Below, piece after piece: positions 1 through 8,641 of a DNA stretch of 18,645 nucleotides. The stretch's first letter is position 1, and the number at the start of each line of letters is the position of its first letter. The stretch covers positions 1 through 18,645 of the forward strand of contig JABCPU010001010.1 of assembly GCA_016800925.1 (NCBI GenBank), read 5' to 3'. A program made the translations under genes and the position numbers. Below the pieces are notes generated by a model. It was not told the origin of the DNA. It did no database searches and saw only the letters and a list, made by a program, of their open reading frames with translations. The DNA is from Suillus spraguei (Eukaryota > Basidiomycota > Agaricomycetes > Boletales > Suillaceae).

Positions 1-346
1 AGAGGTCAATACGAAACTCTAGAACAACCAATGACGGAAATACAAAGATACTATGCAAGAATGCCCACCAAGAGCCCCTGTTTGCGGGATGAAGACTTGG
101 GAGTCCTGGTTCAGGACTTGCACGAGCTAAGCGAGTTCTTCCAGAAGACGAAGCCTCAGGCGCAAACTCCTACCGAGTCAGCAGCTGGAAGATAGAGTCG
201 CCTCCATTCTAGCTAGATCTACAGACGACTCCAACGACATGCCTCAGACTCCATTCGGGGATGTACTCCAGATCGGTGGAACTCTGATCTTAAGTCTGAG
301 GTTGACGCATTCAAATATGACTCTCCAGCCTTTACTCGCTGACTAG
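1..346 (+). pseudogene. Possible decayed 3' part of an unrecognised gene
   Basis: The first frame is open from the window edge to a TAG at 193-195 (64 codons), with a helix-like stretch reading EDLGVLVQDLHELSEFF. A second frame, one base on, is open from about 170 to a TAG at 344-346 and seems to carry on the protein (SQQLEDRVASILARSTDD). That would fit one coding region with a frameshift or small intron near 170-190. I do not recognise the family. Composition looks protein-like, but there is no motif and no visible start, so chance open frames remain possible. Confidence 0.2.
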
Positions 347-530
347 CGCCATAAATGATAGGCATACATACAAAGATCTAAGGCATGCTCACGGTCTGAA
401 ATGAAGGTCCACGTTGATGATAGAAATGGTGGACATGCCCACTTCTGCGCATTCCTTCAGGTGTCAACTTAAAGCGAAATACGACACTTGAAAAGACGGA
501 GGACAAGACGTAAAGTACCAGCACAACACT

Positions 531-1167
531 TTACTCAATCGCAACCGCATTGCTGAGCGCTTCGGTGACAGGGACAAGATAGAAGATAGGTCGAGTGCCA
601 ACCATAGTGATGCACGGAATAGTCATGCATCAAGGGGGAGAGTGATCTGAGGATCCGTTTCTCATTGTTGTCTTGATACGTGGCAATCGCTTCTGCAATG
701 ACCTGTGGTTCTGGATAAGACCTACTGAATACGGTTTTGTCATCTTGCAAAACAAGCAAGATCATCGATCGCAGATCGAGCAGACACACATCTGTTTCGG
801 CAACTCGCTGGTTATCGCCACAGATCCGTAGTGTAATATTATGACGTGCGGTGAGGATTAAGCCACGTTCAACGAAGCCGAGTATCTGAAGAGTTTTCTG
901 AGCAAACACGTCAATGAAACTTTCTTGAGTGACATTGGTAGCCAGGTCAAGATGGCCTAGATATTCGAAAACGGCGTCTGAGATATTCTCGTCATTAAGG
1001 CTGGGATTAAGGAGGGATGGATCTACACCCTCCAAGAGCGTTCCATGGTTTTGACGAAAAAAACTGTTCAGGCGACTGAGGTGTGACGGTGATGCTGTAT
1101 GCCATGAGATCGTTGAAAGTCCAATCACTACCAGACTTTGCAGACCGGATAAGGCGAGCACCGTCAA
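531..1167 (-). pseudogene. Agaricomycete-expanded hypothetical protein, frameshifted
   Basis: The open frame gives about 175 residues of a protein that I recognise as a family expanded in mushroom genomes and of unknown function. Family-like features are a SFIDVFAQKTLQILGF helix, an ICGDN turn, a TDVCLLD strand (Asp codon at 790-792) and LLVLQDDKTVF (about 735-747), followed by PEPQVIAEAIATYQDNN. The end of the family is also present but one frame away: MTIPCITMVGTRP-like residues start at 626 and run to a TAA at 531-533. A one-base indel near 630, beside a C5/G5 run, therefore breaks the gene, unless it is a sequencing error. The D...(D/E)xK spacing of TDVCLLD and QDDK recalls PD-(D/E)XK nucleases; that is inference only. 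The start Met at 1167 is uncertain, because an upstream exon could exist. Confidence 0.6.
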
Positions 1168-1659
1168 CCATTTGCAATTGCACCTTTTAGGAGGGAGATC
1201 AGAGGAATATTTAGAACCCTATGATATTGATGAGCAAAACTCTCTCACCTAAGACCTAGCTGTTTCATGTTTACTTGAGAGTTGTACGGCAAGGGGCCAT
1301 CAGCAAAACCGGAAGCAGAGTTGTCCGGCAGCTCCCGGGAGGACTCTCACGCCACATTGCTGACTTCACCATCGGTTGTCTTACATGACTCTGTGAATGC
1401 GTCAAATATTTTATCAAAAATTATTCGGAGACCAAGAATCTTTGAGTCTTAATAAGCCGTTGCTTTATTGAGCGTCTTAAGCTTATACTATCATTACAGG
1501 GAGCAGACTCGGAAAGAACGTCACCTCGGGAACAACAGATACGATTCAAAAGTACAATGACGTCTTCGATAGGCTTATGCAAAGCTTCTGGGACCAGGTT
1601 GCTTCCGATGTAGTCATACCCGTCCATGACATAGCTATACATGTCCATGATATGGGTAA
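1168..1659. other. No gene recognised
   Basis: Frames here are short. A minus-strand frame of 88 codons (1421-1687) has no recognisable motif and overlaps the start of the NACHT fragment. I see no RNA gene or repeat. The right part could be a decayed upstream exon or promoter of the NACHT relic. Confidence 0.4.
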
Positions 1660-2000
1660 GTGTTCGAACATCCTCGTCACTTGGCATATATTCACACCTG
1701 TTTAGAAGAAATCGGGCCTCGGCGGTATGATATTGCAGATGGCGCAGGACTAGATACCAGAAAAGAATGCCTTGAAGGGACGCGCACGGAAATCCTATCC
1801 CAGATCACGGACTGGGTCAGCAGCACTGGGGACAACATTCCAGGCGTGCTGCGGATATCTGGCCCTGCAGGCAAAGACAAATCGGCCATCGCCCTTTGGT
1901 CAGTGCTCTCTTTGTTGGTGCTCTCTTTGATTGGCGTTCGGGTTCCTGTTCGTGGACGCCAATGTCAAGAAAACACATCTCCTACTCTTGATTAAGGTGC
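1660..2000 (+). pseudogene. NACHT (NLR-type NTPase) fragment, decayed
   Basis: Residues from about 1725 match the entry to the NACHT domain of mushroom NLR-like proteins: GAGLDTRKECLEGTRTEIL, then ITDWVSSTGDNIPGVLRISG, then the Walker A loop GPAGKDKSAIA (1861-1893). NACHT P-loops follow GxxGxGK(S/T); here the Gly just before the Lys is Asp (codon 1876-1878), which would impair nucleotide binding. After the P-loop the frame degenerates. A later stretch resembling the next beta strand (FLFVDANVK) is readable only in another frame near 1950-1970. Intact family members continue for hundreds of residues with WD40, ankyrin or TPR repeats; none are here. Such proteins are thought to act in fungal non-self recognition. 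The call is firm for the domain, and the gene is clearly dead. Confidence 0.65.
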
Positions 2001-2477
2001 ATCATTCTTGTCTGGTGTGGTCGCTACTTACGTGGCGGCCGTCAGGCCATCGCCCTTTTTAATGCAAATTAACATGAGGAGGAAATTATGCGTGTCCAAA
2101 AATGCTGGAGGGCAAACTGTAACCAGCGAGACCGCCCTTCAGCTCCCACTCACTTACTACGGTCCAAGTGTGAGTGGTTTTGTTTGCACATTCGTTTCTA
2201 TGGCCGAAGAAATGTGCTTCAAGATAACTATACATTGTGTACTATACTGATGCCCTCACCTTCCCAGATTCCCTCAGGCAGTGACGGCGCTTGGACTTAC
2301 GGTGGTCTCACCTCGCCAGCAGCTTCCACTTCCTCTCTAACGTCCTCTCCTACCGTGACATTCTCCACCTTCACCCCAACATCATCCTATCTGCATCGTC
2401 TTCATCATCCTATCAGTCTACATCTACATCCCCTTCCACCTCTGCAACATCAAATCATTTTTTGAACGCAATTGCCT
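2001..2477. other. No gene recognised; pyrimidine-rich stretch
   Basis: From about 2320 to 2460 the plus strand is rich in TC and CAT triplets. It gives Ser/Thr/Pro-rich open frames in several registers at once, which is typical of low-complexity DNA rather than a gene. Nothing else was recognised. Confidence 0.4.
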
Positions 2478-2533
2478 ATGTCATACTAGGACGACTACAG
2501 GGGCGCGGACGAAAGACCGTACACCATAGAATA
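2478..2533 (+). repeat. 55-bp direct repeat, copy 1
   Basis: This stretch is nearly identical to 2833-2887. The differences seen are one extra G in a G run and one A/G change. It is not inside a recognisable gene. Confidence 0.85.
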
Positions 2534-2832
2534 CATAGGTCAAGTTAATAAAATATAATTTCATCTCAACCATCCTCGATATTAGCCTCTTCTCCCTTAA
2601 GGTACAAGCCCTTTTCCAGTGCTTAACGCATCTGCCCAGCGCACGTCAGCAAATGCTGACGTGGCTCGAACATATGCGAACGACACCTGAAGGCGCCAGA
2701 GTGAGCGAAAAGGAGTGGAGGTACAGGCGAGAGCAGACACACGGCTTGCTAAGTATACAAGTCCCTTTCGTGAACCGTCCATCGTTGTAGGCGTTCGATG
2801 ACAGCATCATACATGCCATCCACAGATCCTAC
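2534..2832. other. Spacer between the two direct repeats
   Basis: These 299 bp lie between the two 55-bp repeats. The minus-strand open frame (2597-2782) shows no motif. No terminal inverted repeats are visible, so there is no sign of a classical transposon between the repeats. Confidence 0.4.
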
Positions 2833-2887
2833 ATGTCATACTAGGACGACTACAGGGCGCGGACAAAAGACCGTACACCATAGAATA
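2833..2887 (+). repeat. 55-bp direct repeat, copy 2, at the XRN1 border
   Basis: This is the second copy of the repeat at 2478-2533. XRN1 homology starts within a few bases of its right end (about 2891), so the repeat lies at or near the breakpoint that brought the XRN1 fragment here. Confidence 0.85.
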
Positions 2888-2890
2888 TGT

Positions 2891-5275
2891 GGACTGAATT
2901 GGTTCAAAGGAAAGCGGAGCAAACACGTAGAAGAAATGGAACTTGCGCGCATGCGTGCTAAGCTTGGTACAGTTTTCCATTCTTCCTGTCGACAACTAAC
3001 AATTAGTCCATGTTAGTTCTTACGCGCCCTCAACGAGACATTTTTGATCAAGTACAGCAGTTTGTATTGCAAAACCCCAGGAAACCCTCACAGCACCGTA
3101 CTGCGGCCCTGACAATGCCTAATACGTTTCCCGCTCGGGAACGGAAGTTCATCAGCACCCTGGCGGAGGAGTTGCATCTGTCGGTTACATGGGATGAGTA
3201 CGATGAAGAGGATCAAAATCTGGTCACATGGCGGCTCCCAGGATTTTTGGACGAACCCTTGGCAGAAACTGATCCAGAGCAGGCTAATGGAGACAGTAAT
3301 AGTGAGAGCGAGTAGGAAGATGTGGAGGAAGATGATGAAGAAGGTAGGGCTGCAGTAGATCGAGTGTCAAAGAAATTCGACAAGGCCCCTGTGGTGGATG
3401 ATGATGAAGAAGGTGGGGGTTTTGACGCACGACATGAACAATCCATCAACGACAAAATGTCCAAATGGAAGAGAGGATATTACAAGGTGCGTCCCCGCCT
3501 TGTATACCGTTCGTCAGACCAACCGGTTGCACGACAGGAGAAACTTGGAATCTCCTATGATGACCCTAAAGAGATGGACGACTTGATATACCGCTACGCA
3601 GAGGGTCTACAATGGGTTATGCATCACTATTGCCTCCTGGGGCTGGTTTTACAATTACCATCACGCCCCGCGGATATCTGGTACTTTTTACATTCCCTGT
3701 CCTCATTGTGCTATGTTCACATTTTCTTCAAGATTTACGCGACCTTGGTGACAAGTCGTTCATGTTCGAGCTGTGTAAACCTTTCCGTCCTTTCGAACAA
3801 CTGATGGTTGTCCTCCCGTCTGCAAGCATGGAACATATTCCGATAGCATATCAAGTATGTTCAGTGGCCTGTGTCATGCATTAGACTAATCAACCATAGG
3901 ACCTAATGTACGATCCAAATTCGCCGATATTGGACTTTTACCCTCTTGAATTTGAGCAAGACTTAAATGGAAAGAAGCAAGAATGGGAAGCAATTGTTAA
4001 GATTCCCTTTATTGATGAGCAGCGGCTGTTACGAGCAATGAAATGTGAGTAGCAAATTCCGCTTTTTGGTTGTAGTTCGTCATCGTCCCATGTGTGCAGC
4101 TCGAGAACATAGGTTGACCCCAGAGGAACGCCGCCGCAATGGGTTTGGAACCAGTACCAAATTTATCTTCAGTCCTGAAGAGTCCACAGTCTATCCTTCA
4201 TCGTTACCGGATTTCTTCCCTCCTATATATCATTGCACATGTAAGATGGAATCCTTCGACCTTCCAACTCTTGATGGACTCCATCTCGTCCCTGGACTAT
4301 GCGAAGGTGTATGCCTCGTGCAAAAGCTCTCGCTGGATCCCCTTTGTGGGTACATTACCCCACACAGCACAACTAGGCTTTCACAGTGTCAATGTACACG
4401 GTTCGTTCCGAAAGCCGCAAGGTAGAGGATATTGCCCAGGAAATGGTTGGCAAACGCACTTTCATCGGTTGGCCTTTCTTGCAAGAAGGGCTGGTCACGG
4501 CCGTGTCCGATTCATTGTTCAAGTACGAGAAGTTGGTACTCGTGCCTGGTACTCTGGCGAAGGTTGTTTCCAATCCGCATTCCCACCAGAGCTTGAGCCA
4601 TTGGAAGGGAAAAGCTGAACGGATTGAGATGCTATATTCGAAGAGATGTGGAGTGATTACTGGTGCACGTCCATCCGCTAAAAGGTGCGTGTTGGTACTT
4701 TATGGACGTCCGCTCTTTACACATTCGTGCAGGTTTGAAATGCTTAGAATCAGGCGCATTGGTTAAAGACTACGAAGGACCCGAAAAAGAACTCGAACAA
4801 GCCGTCCAGATGGTCATTTCAGAAGTTGCATCCGAAGATGCCAGGTTCATCGAGAAGGATGCTCCACCTCTGTCGGAGGAATTTCCTGACGGAACGAACA
4901 TTTTCTTCCTTGGCGAACACGCGTATGGTGTGGCTGCCCAGGTGTCTTCAACTACTGACAGTGCTTTGTCTGTTGTTCTGGCAGTATGTCACAATGCCCT
5001 ACCACAATTTATCTTTCTAAATGATCTCGTAGTTCTTCCTTTCAGATAAAACGGAGAATAACAAGTTCAAGATTATTGTTGATAATCGTATTTCACAGCA
5101 CTACTTGCCATCGTTCAAAGCAGCTTCCACAATCGGAATGTCACCCAGAGCGCTCTCCAAAATCACGTCAAGCTTCATGGTTCCCTCCGATCATCAAAAG
5201 AACAATCTCGGACTGAGCATCAAGTTCGAGGCCAAGGGCTTGAAAGTTATTGACTACTCACGGAAGGCTGGTCTA
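2891..5275 (+). pseudogene. xrn1: XRN1 5'-3' exoribonuclease, truncated multi-exon relic
   Basis: XRN1 degrades decapped mRNA in the cytoplasm. Seven introns are placed by protein continuity: 2967-3016, 3487-3537, 3681-3732, 3855-3899, 4045-4099, 4685-4732 and 4984-5032, all GT-AG and 45-55 bp. Exons give hallmark XRN1 runs: LTRPQRDIFDQV, YYK-EKLGISYDDP, FELCKPFRPFEQLM, SPILDFYPLEFEQDLNGKK, PFIDEQRLLRAM, REHRLTPEERRRNGFG, GKRTFIGWPFLQEGLV, FLGEHAYGVAAQVS and KIIVDNRISQHYLPSFKAA. This is the second conserved region plus part of the domains after it. The first conserved region, with the catalytic acidic residues, is absent, and homology ends after YSRKAG near 5270. Damage inside: in-frame TAG at 3313-3315 and frame changes near 3631 (about 11 nt lost), 4305-4340, 4408-4416 and 4655-4665. 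Retained introns point to a DNA-level duplication, not a retrocopy. It cannot encode an active nuclease. Confidence 0.92.
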
Positions 5276-6277
5276 AGACCTGTTGTCATCTTGATAGACG
5301 CGGTGGACTGTGTTGCATGAGAAGGTAGAGAACTGACTGACAAGAAGTGATTACTGTACATGTGACCAGACCAAAATGATAATCAAATAGTATTATTCAC
5401 GAGCATCAGCATCTAGTAAAGATGAGGCCCTGGAAGAATTTTTAGCCCAAAGTGTGATTGCATCTGTAGACCAGATGCCTTCATGATCATCTAACTTAGT
5501 CTTGGGTCGTTTCGAGAGATGTAAGAGTGCTTGGCGAGTGAGAGAACCTCTGAGTCCATTTGTGCGGGGTGACAGTGTGCATTTGAGATTCCCTAGTAAA
5601 TGTGCATTGTTACAGAACTGGGTTGTTGGGAGAGTTCAGTGCGTACGTGTTTTGGATCTCGTGGTATGTGTGGGTATTGGACCTGAGTCGGCCTGTTCCC
5701 TCTTTCTCTTACCAACCCTTTCTGCCTTGTCCCTCTGCTTCCAAGCCTCAGCAGCACTCCTGGTGCCTGAAAAAGATCCCAAGTATCACACAACAGCATA
5801 AGTCGCTGTTGAAATTCTCGAGACTCGTCCGTCGGTTGTGGTAGCGTTCCAGAACAAGCCGACCAATTTGATCTCGGTCGCACTTTGGCCCTGCGTTTAT
5901 GACAACAAACGGAGGCGTGATATGAGATAGAAGGGGGGGGGGGAAGATCAGAGTAAGGATATGGATAAGTTAGTTATTGCTGATTGCTCTTGCTCTTGCC
6001 TCGTAAGCGTTGTTGCGGGGTAGTTGGCCACCATGGTATATTGCCTCAACCTTTGGAATTTCCACTGCATGAAAGTGAGTATTTCAGTGGTTGGCAATAC
6101 TATGAGAAACCTACTTTTTGTTGAAAAAATAGAGGGGCCTCACCAGATGACATACTTTTCCTCCATGCAATAACTGTCTTGACATAATCATATACGTCTT
6201 ACAGCGCGTGAATATCCGGTAAAAGAAACCAGTAGTTCCTATCAAAAGATTTATGCCAATCACCAGTTACTGCGGAC
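5276..6277. other. No gene recognised
   Basis: This 1-kb stretch between the XRN1 relic and element 1 has only short overlapping frames without motifs. A run of 11 G occurs at 5933-5943. No LTR sequence related to those at 11755-12226 or 13017-13480 was seen here, although a full 5' LTR of element 1 would be expected. Confidence 0.5.
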
Positions 6278-6299
6278 GATGCCACCCCAGTTTGTAACA
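6278..6299 (+). repeat. Residual 3' end of element 1's 5' LTR
   Basis: The last 20 or so bases, ending CCCCAGTTTGTAACA, match the LTR end of the other copies. Matching fades upstream of about 6278, so the rest of the LTR, including its promoter, is missing. Confidence 0.7.
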
Positions 6300-6300
6300 A

Positions 6301-6311
6301 AAGATTAAAGT
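6301..6311 (+). promoter_or_regulatory. Primer-binding site, element 1
   Basis: AAGATTAAAGT begins one base inside the LTR end. It is conserved in element 2 and is perfectly complementary to an 11-mer inside the family's LTRs. It lacks the TGG expected for a tRNA 3' end. It is read here as a self-priming site. Confidence 0.55.
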
Positions 6312-6424
6312 CCTACTGAATCGTTGACTATCCAGTCTTTGACCCTGAACCCTGATAAGCCCTAACGGACAGTAAGACAGCGCACGTAGGCACCGAGAAA
6401 GTATAACTCACCAGACGAATCACC

Positions 6425-7306
6425 ATGACGACCAAAGAATTTGAATACAAAATTGGTCAGCCAACCGGTTTTGATGGAGATCGCGATAACTCTCGCGAAT
6501 TTATCCAGTCATGCAATTTACACTTCGACATCAACGAAAAGCTTTATACCACCGACAAACAGAAGATCATTTTCATAACATCCTTCATGACTGAGAAGAA
6601 TGCCAAATCTTGGAAAGAGCAATTCCTTGACCACGCCCAATCAACCGACACTTCTGGACAAAAAATTGGTCATGGAACAATGGTGGATTTTATGAAAAGC
6701 TTCAAAGAGGCCTTTGACCCAGTGGATACCAAGGGAACCGCACTTACGAAACTCAGGGACTTCAAACAAGGAAGCAGAGATCTTCATACCTACATCAATG
6801 ACTTTGAGGCACTTGCAGCCAAAGTTCATATCACCGACGATGCAACGAAGATCCAATTCTTCCAAGATGGCCTGAATTGGGGCATCCTAACAAAGCTTTT
6901 CGCACTAGGAGATGTCTTGGAAGTATTCCGAGACGTTGTGCTGCAATGCATTTCCATTGACAACTCCCATCATCGTCTCCAAGCCATGAGGACACATCAT
7001 GCTCCACAACAGAAGAAGAAGAACTATGGAAATGCACGTTACACACCTAATCGTGATTCCAACGCAATGGTTGTAGATTGAATCTCCGACACGGAAAGAT
7101 CCGAATGCATGAAGAAGGGACAATGCTTCGGATGCAAGAAGACAGGACATCGCATTCATAATTGTCCTGACAAAAAGAAGAAGACCCTGCTCCAACAAAC
7201 CGAAGTCAAAGAAGAAGAAGACGAAGAAACTGTGAGGCGGATTGTTGAGGATTTTTGAATTGTAGAAACAAAGATTCAACATATGTTTCTCCCAATGTAT
7301 TACTAA
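6425..7306 (+). pseudogene. gag: Gag (capsid and nucleocapsid), element 1
   Basis: The ATG sits in a good context (CACC before it, A at -3). The first 218 codons form the retrotransposon capsid region (IIFITSFMTEKNAKSWKEQF, then FKEAFDPVDTKGTALTKL and FFQDGL), which packages element RNA. After a TGA at 7079-7081 the same frame continues into a CCHC zinc knuckle, C-x2-C-x4-H-x4-C, at 7124-7165, then a Lys/Glu-rich tail. It meets a second TGA at 7256-7258 and the natural TAA at 7304-7306, which element 2 shares. At 7079 element 2 has CGA, so this stop is a C-to-T change at a CpG. At 7256 element 2 has CAA, which would fit an ancestral CGA mutated differently in each copy. Confidence 0.9.
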
Positions 7307-8236
7307 GACTTGTATGCGCTGTAGGTTAAAGAAAAGAACTTTGTGTCCCTATCACCCTCCACTCGCGTACTCGCTTAAAATCCGTTGACACCACTGCCGT
7401 TATAGACTCAGGAGCGGCTGGAACATTGATTTCTGAAGAGTTTGTAAAACTCCATCAAATCATGCGACGAAAACTCAAAACACCATTTCGAGTTACTATG
7501 GCGGATGGAACTCTTATCAAAGGAGGACCAATCACACACTATTGTCTCCTAGTGGTCAAAATTGATGAACAAACCATATATGGAAAATTCAATATCACCA
7601 AACTAGGAAGAAGAGATCAAATCCTTCTGGGAATTCCGTGGTTATGTGCAATGAACCCAAGTATAAATTGGGCTGCTGAAACACTCATTCTCCCCCGAAC
7701 AACGAAATCGGATGAAATCAAAATTGATATGGATACGGATCGGAAGAAGAATAAATTGCCCCCAGCCTTTAATTGTCATTCTAAGAAATGGCAACATTCC
7801 TGACTTCCGAGATCTCTCGTCATCCCTTCTATTCCCAACGATTCCGAACCAGAAGTACAAACACCGTGCACCATCAAACCTACTCCCTGTGTACAATTAC
7901 CGCGAGCAGTATCACCAATTCCCTGCGCAGAAAAGCGCAAGAACGAATCCGAGCCCAAATACCAGATCAGCCAAGAACCTATTGAGCAACGGCCAATAGA
8001 AGAACAGAAGTATGGGAAAAGAAAAGCAGAAGAAGAAATCCCAGGACGAGATACCAACGTGCCGAAATTATCCAAATTCTATGTTCCTCCGAAAACTCTA
8101 TCAGCTTCAATCAAGGAAACCCCCGATGAAGAAGAACCCATGCCCTCGTTGATCCCAACAGAGGATGATGACCAATTCAACACAATGCAAGATGTCTGGC
8201 ATGCGCCAGAAGTACGTGAAATTTCCTCCTATGAAG
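7294..8236 (+). pseudogene. pol: Protease and pol linker, element 1
   Basis: This frame is -1 relative to gag. The aspartic protease motif VIDSGAAGT has its Asp-Ser-Gly at 7405-7413; ILLGIPWL near 7620 is the second conserved protease turn. The enzyme cleaves Gag and Pol. The frame carries two stops: TAA at 7327-7329, where element 2 has GAA, and TGA at 7801-7803, where elements 2 and 3 have CGA. After the second stop a hydrophilic Pro/Glu-rich linker runs in the same frame (KLSKFYVPPK, then [15 protein letters not shown], then [13 protein letters not shown]). In the other copies this linker leads into reverse transcriptase; here it is cut at 8236. The residues that follow (IVHQVLP and on) are antisense RNase H DNA read by chance. 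Confidence 0.88.
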
Positions 8237-8240
8237 AGAT
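8234..8240. other. Tail-to-tail junction of elements 1 and 2
   Basis: To the left, sequence follows the plus-strand linker ([13 protein letters not shown]). To the right, it follows minus-strand RNase H, matching element 3 from 16519 onward. Homology to each partner switches within about three bases of 8237. No filler or target duplication is seen. Confidence 0.85.
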
Positions 8241-8641
8241 AGTGCATCAGGTACTGCCAACTTGGTACCTGCAACGTGATGCAGTTCAATGTCGTAAATT
8301 GACAAAATTAGTTGCGCTTGGCGACAGGTAAGCTTCTGTGCACTTCTAAAGTATAGAAGGTTCTTATGATCGGTGAATACCAGGATGGGGTGTGTGTTTC
8401 CTTCAAGATAATGACACCATTCATTCAATGCCCGGATTACAGCAAGGAGTTCCCGATCGAAGATCTGGTAGTTGCATTCTGCGGGGTTCAAAGACTGTGA
8501 GAGATATGCACATGGGTGATAAACACCATTTTCATCAGTCTGTAAGAGGACTCCACCAGTTGCTACAAGCGAAGCGTCAGTAGCAATAGCAAATTGTCGG
8601 GAAGGATCAGGGTTACGGAGTACTGGTTGGGATGTGAAGCG
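8237..8641 (-). pseudogene. pol: RNase H domain, element 2, truncated
   Basis: This continues the reverse transcriptase frame after a TGA at 8642-8644. Sense residues include [18 protein letters not shown] (first catalytic Asp), [15 protein letters not shown] (catalytic Glu), [10 protein letters not shown] (next Asp) and the end motif [11 protein letters not shown]. RNase H removes RNA from the RNA-DNA hybrid during reverse transcription. The domain is nearly complete, but the protein is cut right after PDALS by the junction with element 1. The TGA at 8642 is CGA in element 3. Confidence 0.88.

Larger units (their letters stand above)
6278..8236 (+). mobile_element. Ty3/gypsy chromovirus, element 1 (5' half only)
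   Basis: In order: a stub of LTR end (to 6299), primer-binding site, leader, gag, protease and the pol linker, all on the plus strand. The element stops at about 8236, before reverse transcriptase, where element 2 begins in the opposite orientation. Leader, gag, protease and linker match element 2 at roughly nine bases in ten by eye, with scattered substitutions, so the two are separate old copies and not a fresh duplication. Both ends are truncated, so it cannot move by itself. Confidence 0.9.
6290..8236 (+). repeat. Inverted repeat, left arm
   Basis: LTR end, leader, gag, protease and linker on the plus strand, mirrored by 9826-11765 on the minus strand. The arms are about 1,947 and 1,940 bp, so net indel difference is small. 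The spacer is about 1.59 kb of reverse transcriptase and RNase H sequence. Confidence 0.88.

Noticed and set aside
1421..1687. 88-codon minus-strand frame
   Set aside because: It has no recognisable domain, overlaps the NACHT fragment on the other strand, and has no partner exon; it is probably chance.
2088..2548. Ser/Thr/Pro-rich open frames resembling a secreted mucin-like protein
   Set aside because: They come from a pyrimidine-rich low-complexity tract open in more than one frame, with no signal peptide.
2534..2832. Small transposon or solo LTR bounded by the 55-bp repeats
   Set aside because: The repeats do not begin TG and end CA, and no terminal inverted repeats or target duplications are visible.
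5502..5883. Overlapping frames on both strands of about 80-99 codons
   Set aside because: Several registers are open at once, none with a motif, codon pattern or family resemblance.
6301..6320. Conventional tRNA primer-binding site
   Set aside because: No TGG follows the LTR end and I could not match the site to a tRNA 3' end by eye. The complementary 11-mer in the LTR explains the site better.
8059..8331. Single 90-codon protein across the junction
   Set aside because: Residues up to about 8236 are the pol linker; those after it are antisense RNase H sequence. The fused frame is an accident of the junction.
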